Source: Pseudomonadota bacterium
GTDB lineage: Bacteria; Pseudomonadota; Alphaproteobacteria; Rickettsiales; Rickettsiaceae
Reading direction: 5' to 3'
NCBI GenBank assembly: GCA_021804505.1
Contig: JAJZHL010000045.1
Location: forward strand, 1-7,448
Length of the DNA stretch: 7,448 bases
The notes under the pieces were generated by a model, which made no database searches, was not told the DNA's origin, and saw only the letters and a list, made by a program, of their open reading frames with translations. Of this stretch, positions 1 through 6,151 are shown piece by piece. Each line of letters begins with the position of its first letter. Within the stretch, counting starts at the first letter, position 1. Both the position numbers and the translations under genes were made by a program.

Positions 1-49
1 CTTGGAAGTAGCCCAGATGTTGAATAATCCTAAAAATATTATACCTTAA
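1..49 (+). CDS. 3' end of an unidentified upstream gene (partial)
   Basis: Only the last 15 codons are in the window. Reading from base 2 gives LEVAQMLNNPKNIIP and then TAA at 47-49. The other two forward frames hit stops within the first 27 bases, so this is the only frame that could be a coding tail. The stop shares its last base with the ATG of the next gene (TAATG), which is typical of translationally coupled operon genes. The E-x-A-x-M-L pattern faintly recalls the tail of RecN, but 15 residues are far too few to name the gene. Confidence 0.45.
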   Translation, partial: LEVAQMLNNPKNIIP

Positions 50-693
50 TGAAGAAGAATATATCAGGAAATAACTCTATGCTTATTGTAAAAGTTGTTT
101 TAGCAATAGGCGTAGCGGTAAGTATTATATCACTATACGTGCTATTATCTATAGAAACTCCCCAAAAACCTCTTGCTGGTCAAGGTACAACTCAGGGCAT
201 GGCTGACATAGGTGGTGAGTTCCAGCTGATAGATCAAGATGGTAAGGAATTTAGTAGTAAGGATTTGAAAGGCAAATTAAGCTTGATCTATTTTGGTTTT
301 ACTTACTGTCCTGACATTTGCCCAACTTCCTTACAAAAACTAACTGAAGTGATAGATACTCTTGATAAATATAAAATAGATGTTATTCCGGTTTTTATTA
401 CTATAGATCCGAAGCGCGACACTTCTGAGCTTCTTAAAGAGTATTTAAAGCATTTTCATTCTAAATACGTAGCCCTCACTGGAACTGAAAAACAAATTAA
501 AGATGTAGCAGAGAAATTTAAAGTATTTTATGCCAAAGCAATGGAAGAGAATAATAATAATTATATGATAGATCATTCCTCTTTTGTATACTTAATGGAT
601 AAAGATGGGCAATATGTAAAGCATTTTTACTTTAATACTCCTCCACAAGACATAATTGACTTTATTAGAGTACACTCACAGCAAACTAAGTAG
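49..693 (+). CDS. sco1: Sco1/SenC family copper chaperone for cytochrome c oxidase assembly
   Basis: Membrane-anchored, thioredoxin-fold copper-binding protein that helps build the CuA centre of cytochrome c oxidase subunit II on the periplasmic side. The 214 residues have an N-terminal membrane anchor at about 11-34, a linker, then the Sco domain. The copper ligands are all present: C87 and C91 in YCPDICP, and H176 in MIDHSSF. The family motif TIDPKRDT lies at 118-125. The length is normal for the family. The ATG at 49 overlaps the preceding stop and has no clear Shine-Dalgarno, which fits translational coupling. A second in-frame Met at residue 11 would still keep the anchor. It is followed by ccmD and ccmE, which also serve respiratory cytochromes, and coxA lies at the far end of the window. 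The family assignment is secure; the exact start is less so. Confidence 0.95.
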   Translation: MKKNISGNNSMLIVKVVLAIGVAVSIISLYVLLSIETPQKPLAGQGTTQGMADIGGEFQLIDQDGKEFSSKDLKGKLSLIYFGFTYCPDICPTSLQKLTEVIDTLDKYKIDVIPVFITIDPKRDTSELLKEYLKHFHSKYVALTGTEKQIKDVAEKFKVFYAKAMEENNNNYMIDHSSFVYLMDKDGQYVKHFYFNTPPQDIIDFIRVHSQQTK

Positions 694-703
694 TTATAAT
701 TAA

Positions 704-826
704 ATGCAATACTACCTACCCATGGCTTATCTCTTTACCTTTCTAATACTAGCTATTTTACTAATAAAAAGCTGGCGAGGTTATAATAAAATTAGAACTA
801 TAAATGCAAAAAAAGGTACAAAATAG
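704..826 (+). CDS. ccmD: CcmD-like small haem exporter protein
   Basis: A 40-residue reading frame between sco1 and ccmE. It starts [11 protein letters not shown], has one hydrophobic segment at about residues 7-21, then a short basic, cytoplasmic-looking tail ([10 protein letters not shown]) and ends TAG. This is the shape of CcmD, the tiny single-pass protein that helps release haem-loaded CcmE from the CcmABC complex. Its 3' end overlaps the first 23 bases of ccmE, and ccmD directly before ccmE is the standard order in ccm operons. CcmD is poorly conserved in sequence, so the call rests on size, topology and position. A start at the second Met (codon 7, base 722) is also possible. No strong ribosome-binding site is visible, as for most genes here. 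Confidence 0.72.
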   Translation: MQYYLPMAYLFTFLILAILLIKSWRGYNKIRTINAKKGTK

Positions 827-1193
827 ACTTAAAATTATATTGTTATATTTGGTAATAGGGGCAGCTGGAGTATACACAATATTATATAATCTAGAAGATA
901 GTATAGTGTTTTTCTATCCACCATCGAAAATCAATGTAAAAAATGGTGTAGAATTTCGAGTAGGAGGCTTAGTTAAAAGTGGCTCCATAAATAAGCAAGC
1001 TGCTGATACAGTTTCTTTCACCATCACAGATGATATTAAAGATTTACAAATCTCTTACCAGGGAGTCCTGCCTGCATTATTCCGAGAAAATCAAGGTATA
1101 GTTGCAGTAGGTAAGTTATCGGACGATATATTTATAGCTCGGGAACTATTGACAAAACATGATGAAAATTATAGTCCGCCTACTAATAAATGA
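804..1193 (+). CDS. ccmE: CcmE, periplasmic haem chaperone of cytochrome c maturation
   Basis: CcmE binds haem covalently in the periplasm and passes it to the CcmF ligation complex for attachment to apocytochrome c. The 129 residues fit the family: an N-terminal membrane anchor at about 9-28, then a beta-barrel domain. Diagnostic motifs are [12 protein letters not shown] at about 51-62, [19 protein letters not shown] at about 85-103, and the C-terminal haem-binding motif KHDENYSPP with the covalent haem ligand His at 119 and Tyr at 123. The start ATG lies inside the end of the ccmD-like frame, suggesting coupled translation. The gene ends 21 bases before the convergent tadA stop. No clear terminator is visible between them. 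Confidence 0.96.
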   Translation: MQKKVQNRLKIILLYLVIGAAGVYTILYNLEDSIVFFYPPSKINVKNGVEFRVGGLVKSGSINKQAADTVSFTITDDIKDLQISYQGVLPALFRENQGIVAVGKLSDDIFIARELLTKHDENYSPPTNK

Positions 1194-1214
1194 ATCTATA
1201 TTCTCAAATGTTCC

Positions 1215-1721
1215 TTATCCCTTACAAGTAGCATTTAATCTGGCCTGTGCAAAAAAATTCCTCATTAATTTGGCTGATGCTTCTGCAGAAAAACCACTAT
1301 ATATTTCTGGCCGATGAAAACAATGTTTACTGGCAAAAAATCGTCCACCATTCTCAACACTACCTTGTTTCTGGTCATCGGTAGCATAAAATATACGCTT
1401 AATTCTAGCAAAAGATATTGCTGCCGCGCACATTGCACATGGTTCTAAAGTTACATAGAGATCGCAATTAGATAAATTTTTACTGCAGAGGATTTGGCAA
1501 GCTTGATTTATTACTACCATTTCAGCGTGCAAAGTCGGATTATTCATTTGCTCAACTAAATTATGGCCGCTGACGATAACTTGATGATTTTTACTATCAA
1601 CAATTACTGCTCCAACTGGAATTTCTCCCTTGCTAAAAGCTATTCGTGCTTGATCTAGCGCCACTTCCATCCAGTGCTTATTAAATGTTAATGTTTTCAC
1701 GGTAATTAACTTGCTCATCAT
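1215..1721 (-). CDS. tadA: tRNA-specific adenosine deaminase TadA
   Basis: Zinc-dependent deaminase that converts A34 to inosine in the anticodon of tRNA-Arg(ACG). From the ATG at 1721 it is 168 residues. The zinc and catalytic motif HAE is at 65-67 and the second zinc motif PCAMC at 94-98; the start of the fold reads KGEIPVGAVIVD, as in TadA. The start is uncertain. Candidates are TTG 1727, ATG 1721 and 1718, GTG 1700 and ATG 1670. The residues just before the ATG at 1670 (FNKHW) resemble the conserved N-terminal helix of E. coli TadA, so a start upstream of 1670 is preferred, which makes the gene overlap the end of the cation transporter. The two genes run in the same direction and probably share a transcript. 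Confidence 0.93.
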   Translation of the reverse strand: MMSKLITVKTLTFNKHWMEVALDQARIAFSKGEIPVGAVIVDSKNHQVIVSGHNLVEQMNNPTLHAEMVVINQACQILCSKNLSNCDLYVTLEPCAMCAAAISFARIKRIFYATDDQKQGSVENGGRFFASKHCFHRPEIYSGFSAEASAKLMRNFFAQARLNATCKG

Positions 1722-2586
1722 ATCCAAATGGGTCTTGATGAATAATCACATCTGCCCCAGGAAATTTTTTAAGTAATGCTTCACTAATTCTTTCACTTAG
1801 TATATGGGAATTGTATAGTGATACTTCTCCATCCATCTCAATATGACACTGTATGAATAATTTGTTAGCTGCATACCTAGTCTTCATATCGTGTACACCC
1901 ATCACCTCTTTGAAGCTGCTTATTATTGACAATATCTCTTTTCTCTCTGATTCATCTAGTTCTTGATCAATTAAATTTTTTAAAACTCCTCTAAACATTT
2001 TATAGGATGTGATAAGTACATATATTGAAATTCCTACCCCGCATAGGGAATCAATAAACCAGAACCTTGCGGTTAAGGTTATAGAAATAATCACTCCCAA
2101 ATTGGTTAAGGAATCCGTCAAATAGTGCAGCTTTTCTACTTTAATTATTGCAGAATTGGTCTTCCTGATAACATATGACTGATATAAAACTAAAACACAG
2201 GTTAATACTATACAAATACCAATTAAATTAACACCCGCAGCTGAGTTACTTGGTAATGATCTATATAGCAATGCATGCACTGAAGCAAAAAGGGTAAATA
2301 ACCCTGTTACCAAGAAAAAAATAGACTGCGAAAAAACCGCCAGATCTTGAATTTTTTCATGTCCAAATCTGTGTTCAAAGTCTGGTGGTTGCAAAGCAAT
2401 ACGAATAGCAATCAAATTAATAAAGGAAGAGGCAATATCAAGCGCTGAATCGGTTAAAGACGCTAGAATTGCCTGAGAATCGGTAATAAACCAGGCATAA
2501 GTTTTAATCAATAAAATAAAACTAGCTACACCAAAAGACAGGTAAGATGCAGACTTAATCAAACTCTTACTTTCTATATTCATCAT
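1681..2586 (-). CDS. fieF: Cation diffusion facilitator, FieF-type metal efflux transporter
   Basis: Inner-membrane divalent metal (Zn/Fe class)/proton antiporter of the CDF family, 301 residues, close to E. coli FieF in length. It has about six membrane helices in residues 12-200, then a cytoplasmic metal-binding domain. Transport-site ligands are present: D46 and D50 in TDSALD, and H154 and D158 in HYLTD. The second site is D69, H72 and H76 in DFEHRFGHEK. The cytoplasmic-domain ligands H232, H248, H261, H283 and D285 fall at nearly the same numbers as in FieF. Two ATGs stand in tandem at 2586 and 2583; either could be used. The gene's end overlaps the start region of tadA. A likely promoter lies just upstream. 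Substrate (zinc, iron or other) cannot be fixed from sequence. Confidence 0.93.
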   Translation of the reverse strand: MMNIESKSLIKSASYLSFGVASFILLIKTYAWFITDSQAILASLTDSALDIASSFINLIAIRIALQPPDFEHRFGHEKIQDLAVFSQSIFFLVTGLFTLFASVHALLYRSLPSNSAAGVNLIGICIVLTCVLVLYQSYVIRKTNSAIIKVEKLHYLTDSLTNLGVIISITLTARFWFIDSLCGVGISIYVLITSYKMFRGVLKNLIDQELDESERKEILSIISSFKEVMGVHDMKTRYAANKLFIQCHIEMDGEVSLYNSHILSERISEALLKKFPGADVIIHQDPFGYDEQVNYRENINI

Positions 2587-2607
2587 AGTTAAATTTATTG
2601 TTGTGTT

Positions 2608-2635
2608 ATAATATAAAATCTACTAGGATCTTCAA
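2608..2635 (-). promoter_or_regulatory. Putative sigma70-type promoter for the cation efflux gene
   Basis: On the - strand, TTGAAG (2635-2630) is followed after 16 bases by TATTAT (2613-2608), about 20 bases upstream of the ATG pair. Both hexamers are close to the sigma70 consensus, though AT-rich DNA makes such matches common. Confidence 0.45.
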
Positions 2636-2641
2636 GAAGAT
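2628..2641. repeat. Short palindrome at the -35 region of the efflux gene
   Basis: ATCTTC-AA-GAAGAT is a perfect 6+6 inverted repeat with a two-base centre. It covers the putative -35 hexamer of the metal efflux gene, the position expected of an operator. No regulator is identified; this may be chance. Confidence 0.35.
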
Positions 2642-2693
2642 TACTGTTTAAAAGCGGAACTCTAAAAGTTACGTACTTTAATCACACTATCGA

Positions 2694-2720
2694 TTGTCTT
2701 AGGCTATTTTAGCTTAAAAT
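2694..2720 (+). promoter_or_regulatory. Possible promoter and inverted repeat upstream of the 17 kDa antigen-like gene
   Basis: TTGTCT (2694-2699) and TAAAAT (2715-2720) are spaced 15 bases apart, slightly short for sigma70. The spacer is occupied by a near-perfect 8-bp inverted repeat, TTAGGCTA-TTT-TAGCTTAA (2699-2717, one G-T pair), which could form a small hairpin or operator. Weak evidence only. Confidence 0.3.
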
Positions 2721-2759
2721 ATTAAAATGACAAACATATAAAACAAACCATAATTACTT

Positions 2760-2764
2760 AAGGA
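2760..2764 (+). promoter_or_regulatory. Shine-Dalgarno that decides the lipoprotein start
   Basis: AAGGA directly abuts the ATG at 2765, too close to serve it, but lies six bases before the ATG at 2771. This favours 2771 as the true start. Confidence 0.6.
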
Positions 2765-2770
2765 ATGACA

Positions 2771-3250
2771 ATGATAAATGTAAATTTTGCCTCTAAAATT
2801 ACTGCTATTATTTTGGCAGCAATAATACTACAAGGCTGCTCAAGTATGAATAAACAAAGCACCGGGACCTTGATTGGTGGTGCAACAGGTGCTCTGATTG
2901 GTTCGCAATTTGGAGGAGGTACCGGAGCTCTAGTAGCCACTGGTGTTGGAGCAGTAGCAGGAGCTATGATTGGCAGCCAGATAGGAAAAAGTATGGACGA
3001 GCAAGATAGAAAGCTTGCTGAGCTTAGCGCGCAGCAAGCACTTGAAACTAGCCCTAGCGGAAGAAGTGTATCATGGAAAAATCCAGATAATGGCCATCAT
3101 GGCTCTGTAGAACCAACTAGAACATACAAAAATAGCAAAGGTGACTATTGCCGAGAGTTCACACAAGAGATTAACGTTGGCGGTACTAAACAAAAAGGAT
3201 ATGGTACAGCTTGTCGTAGGCCAGATGGTTCTTGGGAAATTGTACAATAA
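2771..3250 (+). CDS. omp: 17 kDa surface antigen-like outer-membrane lipoprotein
   Basis: Predicted lipoprotein of the rickettsial 17 kDa antigen family (glycine-zipper type). From the ATG at 2771 it is 159 residues, the same length as the Rickettsia protein. It begins with a signal peptide, residues 1-22, and a lipobox LQGC with the lipidated Cys at 23. A Gly/Ala-rich glycine-zipper segment at about 33-72 ([20 protein letters not shown] and following) is typically membrane-associated. Then come the family-typical stretches [21 protein letters not shown] and DYCREFTQ, and a C-terminus of the PDGSWEIV type. The sequence is clearly related to but diverged from the Rickettsia antigen, which helps place the organism. 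The function in the cell is not known in detail; an envelope role is inferred. It is transcribed away from the efflux gene. Confidence 0.93.
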   Translation: MINVNFASKITAIILAAIILQGCSSMNKQSTGTLIGGATGALIGSQFGGGTGALVATGVGAVAGAMIGSQIGKSMDEQDRKLAELSAQQALETSPSGRSVSWKNPDNGHHGSVEPTRTYKNSKGDYCREFTQEINVGGTKQKGYGTACRRPDGSWEIVQ

Positions 3251-3298
3251 TAACCCTTCGCCATTACTTTCTTAAAGAAATAAAAGGTCTAGCATAGT

Positions 3299-4021
3299 AT
3301 GAAGCCTAACCCCGAAATGGCAAATACTAATCTGGTAGAATTTATTAACGTCGCAAAGTCTTTCAACCAAAAAACTTTGCTTTCTGATGTTAGTTTTGCT
3401 ATAAAAAAACATGAAATCACTACCTTAATAGGTCCAAACGGTGCTGGTAAAACTACTATAGCTAGGCTAATACTCGGTTTAGATGTTGCTACTTCTGGTA
3501 GTATAATTATTACGCCAGGTGTGAAAATTGGTTATGTACCACAAAAATTGGACTTAAACCTAGATCTGCCAATAACAACAGAGAGATTTCTCTATTTACT
3601 AGCCCCGAATTATAGCGCTGCAGATTATCAGAATGTTAAGAATTTTATTAATATTGACAAATATAGGCATCATGACATTTCAGCTCTTTCGGGCGGCGAA
3701 TTTCAAAAATTCCTTTTAGCAGCAACCATGCTTAATCAGCCGGATCTCATAATTCTAGATGAACCTACTCAATTTCTTGATGTAACTAGCCAGCAAGAAT
3801 TTTATCGTATTATTAATCAGGTTAAAAACGAGTTTAAATTAACCGTATTCATGATTTCACATGATTTATTTACAGTGATGAAAAATTCTGACCAGGTTAT
3901 ATGCTTAAATGGACATATATGTTGTAGCGGTAAACCTAATGATTTAGCGCAGAACACAGAACTTCTAAAAACTATTTCTTCCATAGGTTTCTATACTCAC
4001 CATCATAATCATAAACACTAG
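3299..4021 (+). CDS. znuC: Zinc ABC transporter ATP-binding protein ZnuC
   Basis: Cytoplasmic ATPase of a high-affinity metal (zinc) importer, expected to pair with membrane protein ZnuB and binding protein ZnuA. In its 240 residues all ABC motifs are present: Walker A GPNGAGKT (45-52), Q-loop in YVPQK (Q82), signature LSGGE (130-134), Walker B LIILDE (150-155) and H-loop SHD (H188). The His-rich C-terminus HHHNHKH (234-240) is common in ZnuC-type proteins and supports a zinc rather than another substrate. No znuA or znuB is adjacent in this window, as is often so in reduced rickettsial genomes. An AAAAGG sits 11 bases before the ATG at 3299, rather far; an ATG at 3317 is the alternative start. 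Manganese transport is the main alternative role. Confidence 0.88.
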   Translation: MKPNPEMANTNLVEFINVAKSFNQKTLLSDVSFAIKKHEITTLIGPNGAGKTTIARLILGLDVATSGSIIITPGVKIGYVPQKLDLNLDLPITTERFLYLLAPNYSAADYQNVKNFINIDKYRHHDISALSGGEFQKFLLAATMLNQPDLIILDEPTQFLDVTSQQEFYRIINQVKNEFKLTVFMISHDLFTVMKNSDQVICLNGHICCSGKPNDLAQNTELLKTISSIGFYTHHHNHKH

Positions 4022-4189
4022 ATTACCTATAAAATTCAACTATTAGTGTTACTTTTTTGCATCATATCTTATTTTGTTTAATGATTTCATAAAAAAATTG
4101 TTGCCATTAAGAATAAATTATACTAAATAGTTCAACCTTAAGTTGTAATTTTTAGAATTAAGAGAATAAATATGTATTTGTTTACTCTT

Positions 4190-4217
4190 TTGTTCAACTA
4201 AAAATTGAATGTATAAT
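4190..4217 (+). promoter_or_regulatory. Putative promoter of the three-gene tailoring cassette
   Basis: TTGTTC (4190-4195), a 16-base spacer and a perfect TATAAT (4212-4217) lie 25 bases before the ATG at 4243. This would give a leader of about 20 bases and no visible Shine-Dalgarno. The rest of the gap 4022-4242 is very AT-rich. It holds no open frame longer than about 13 codons and no convincing terminator; a weaker promoter-like pair (TTGTTG 4098, TATACT 4119) is also present. Confidence 0.5.
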
Positions 4218-4242
4218 ACACTAACTAATTGGTCCTAGCTTT

Positions 4243-5265
4243 ATGAATTTAACTAATGATATCTTGTGCTGCCCTTATCCTAATAGTAACAGAAGCAGTA
4301 TACTGCTTACAAACATGCGAGATAAAATATGTGATAGTTTTCTATATTTAAGCTCTATTGTTTCAGACAAAATGGATTTAAATTATGATATGCTCTCTGA
4401 AGATATAAACAAATACAGAAACTTCGATTACCCTCTGTCTATTATTTCCGATTTTCATGAACGGCTAATTGCTCTCATGAAAATCGGCAATACAGAAAAG
4501 ATAAGAGCTTTATTTAAGGAATTTAAGACCATAGATGTCAAAAGAAAAGCTTTTTCTTTAATAGCACATAATACCCCTAATCAATCTTTGTCGTTAAAAG
4601 GACAGCAAATAATATACGATGTTTGCAAAAATAGTTTTGATGGCACCTATAATAAACCATTTGTTTTTAATGCTCCTAGTATTAGCTCTATGCTAATTTT
4701 TGAAACCGCTTTATATAAAGCCTTAGAAGCGGTTAGCACCTTAGATAATCTATTATTCCAGGAATTATCAACAATATTAGATTACATATGGGTGGTCAAG
4801 ACCAAGCAGATGAACGCCGGGGTTTCTTTTCCAACCTATGGCATAGTATTTATCAGAAAAATAACAAAAAAAGAGCATTGGACTAGAATTTTGGAACATT
4901 TAGTACATGAAGCTGCTCATCTATATCTTTATGCAGTCATGACTATTGACCCTATCTTTGATATAGCCCAGCCGGATAAAAACTACCCATCTCCGTTTCG
5001 CATTTCTGATAGACCTATGAGCGGTATTTATCATGCGATGTTTGTCCTTGCAAGGACTATATACACTTTTAATTTGTTTAAAAAACATACCTTATATAAA
5101 CCTCTCTTTGAACAAATCAAAACCTCTTACAATGAACAAGGAAATGACGATGATTTTATAACAAAATTTAATCTAACATACAAAATTATTAAAGAGAACG
5201 CACATTTAACAACCTTAGGGACTGTAATCCTTAATAATTGCGCTGATTTAGTACACTCAGTCTAA
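4243..5265 (+). CDS. HExxH-type (putative alpha-ketoglutarate-dependent) peptide beta-hydroxylase family protein
   Basis: 340 residues with the motif HLVHEAAHLYL, giving H222-E223-x-x-H226, and a downstream block SPFRISDRPMSGIYHAMFV (250-268) with a conserved-looking R253, R257 and H264. An HExxH followed about 37 residues later by an S-P-x-R...RP-x-x-G-x-x-H block is the hallmark of the family originally called the HEXXH motif domain and now described as aKG-HExxH-type peptide beta-hydroxylases. There the His residues bind iron and the enzymes modify ribosomal peptides. The helical N-terminal region (about 25-200) has no recognisable domain. There is no signal peptide, so it is cytoplasmic. 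The gene is the first of a tight cassette; the methyltransferase starts 13 bases after its stop. A classical zinc protease is the alternative, but the second block argues against it. Family assignment is from memory of motifs, not a search; the substrate is unknown. Confidence 0.75.
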   Translation: MNLTNDILCCPYPNSNRSSILLTNMRDKICDSFLYLSSIVSDKMDLNYDMLSEDINKYRNFDYPLSIISDFHERLIALMKIGNTEKIRALFKEFKTIDVKRKAFSLIAHNTPNQSLSLKGQQIIYDVCKNSFDGTYNKPFVFNAPSISSMLIFETALYKALEAVSTLDNLLFQELSTILDYIWVVKTKQMNAGVSFPTYGIVFIRKITKKEHWTRILEHLVHEAAHLYLYAVMTIDPIFDIAQPDKNYPSPFRISDRPMSGIYHAMFVLARTIYTFNLFKKHTLYKPLFEQIKTSYNEQGNDDDFITKFNLTYKIIKENAHLTTLGTVILNNCADLVHSV

Positions 5266-5278
5266 CAATAGTAGTAAT

Positions 5279-6151
5279 ATGAAACAAAACACGGACTCAA
5301 CAGAAAAGTCTATAATAATAGAAATGCTAAAATTTACTTCTTTCATAAAAATTGTAGACATTGGCGCATTAATGTACGATAACATATCTCCAAATTATCA
5401 ACCATTAGTTGACAGTAATATAGCAGAAGTTATAGGATTTGAACCGAATCTGGATGAACAGCTAAAGCTTAAAGCGAGTTTGCCAAATCATACCTATCTC
5501 CCTTACGCTATAGGAGATGGTACAGAATCGATGTTTTATTCTACTGAAATGCCGTCCTGCTCATCCCTATTAAAGCCAAATTTGGACATATTAGGTGATT
5601 TCTACCATTTTCCTGAATGGATGAAGGTTAAAAAGGAGTCAACTATTAAAACTTATCGTCTAGATGACGTACTTAAAGAACAGGACATTGATTTTATAAA
5701 ACTTGATATACAAGGGAGTGAATTAACAGCTTTAGAGAATGGTATTAATACCTTAAATAGTTCAATAATAATTGAATTAGAAGTTGAATTTATTTAGCAA
5801 TATGAAAATCAACCTCTTTTCTCAGAGATCGAGCTATTCATGCGGAAACACGGTTTTATGTTCCATACTTTTTTAGGCTATGGCACAAGGAGTATAAAAC
5901 CGATCGTAAAAAACAACAACACGCATAAAGGATTTAGACAGTGGATATGGTCTGATGCTATTTTTATCAAGAATTTATGGCTAGATAACCAATTATCGGA
6001 ACCAAAATTGTTAAAGATGGCCATTATATTGCACGAACTATACCAATCTTACGATTTTGCTTATTTTGCATTGAAACAGTGTGACTTAAAATTTGGTACA
6101 AAATACTCTCATAATTACAGGAAAAAACTTCAGACATATGAGCAGAATTAA
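5279..6151 (+). pseudogene. FkbM-family SAM-dependent methyltransferase interrupted by an in-frame TAG
   Basis: The two open stretches 5279-5797 and 5840-6151 lie in one frame and together make a 290-codon FkbM-type methyltransferase, with a single amber stop at codon 173 (5795-5797). The N-terminal half holds the SAM-binding fold: VDIGA (26-30), FEPN (54-57), and the family motif IKLDIQGSE (140-148). The last strand ELEVEF breaks at the stop. After it the frame continues at once as QYENQPLFSEIELF, then MRKHGFMFHTFLGYG, as expected for the C-terminal part of this family. FkbM enzymes methylate hydroxyl groups of natural products or glycans; a target hydroxyl made by the neighbouring HExxH enzyme is an attractive inference. 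TAG ends other genes in this window (sco1, ccmD, znuC, coxA), so it is not recoded here. It may be a fresh pseudogene, a sequencing error or a read-through case. An internal restart at ATG 5840 would lack the SAM domain. Confidence 0.8.

Noticed and set aside
2758..2940. 60-codon open frame on the - strand, opposite the start of the lipoprotein gene
   Set aside because: It lies wholly opposite the well-supported 17 kDa antigen-like gene, is proline- and alanine-rich as expected from an antisense reading of glycine-zipper codons, and has no family resemblance.
3269..3285. TTTCTTAAAGAAA region as an intrinsic terminator after the lipoprotein gene
   Set aside because: The stem is weak, made almost only of A-T pairs, and is followed by AAAAGG instead of a T run.
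4022..4060. Terminator after znuC based on the run ACTTTTTTGC
   Set aside because: A T run is present but no stable GC-containing hairpin precedes it.
4172..4233. Micro-frames (9-10 codons, e.g. MYLFTLLFN and MYNTLTNWS) before the HExxH gene as RiPP precursor peptides
   Set aside because: They are too short, have no leader/core layout, and the second one lies on top of the promoter -10 box.
5795..5797. TAG as a recoded sense codon in this organism
   Set aside because: TAG is the natural terminator of sco1, the ccmD-like gene, znuC and coxA in the same window, so general reassignment is excluded.
6093..6137. Upstream TTG start extending the GNAT-like protein by 15 residues
   Set aside because: It would lengthen the overlap with the methyltransferase to 59 bases and uses a rare start codon, while the ATG at 6138 gives a typical 14-base coupled overlap.
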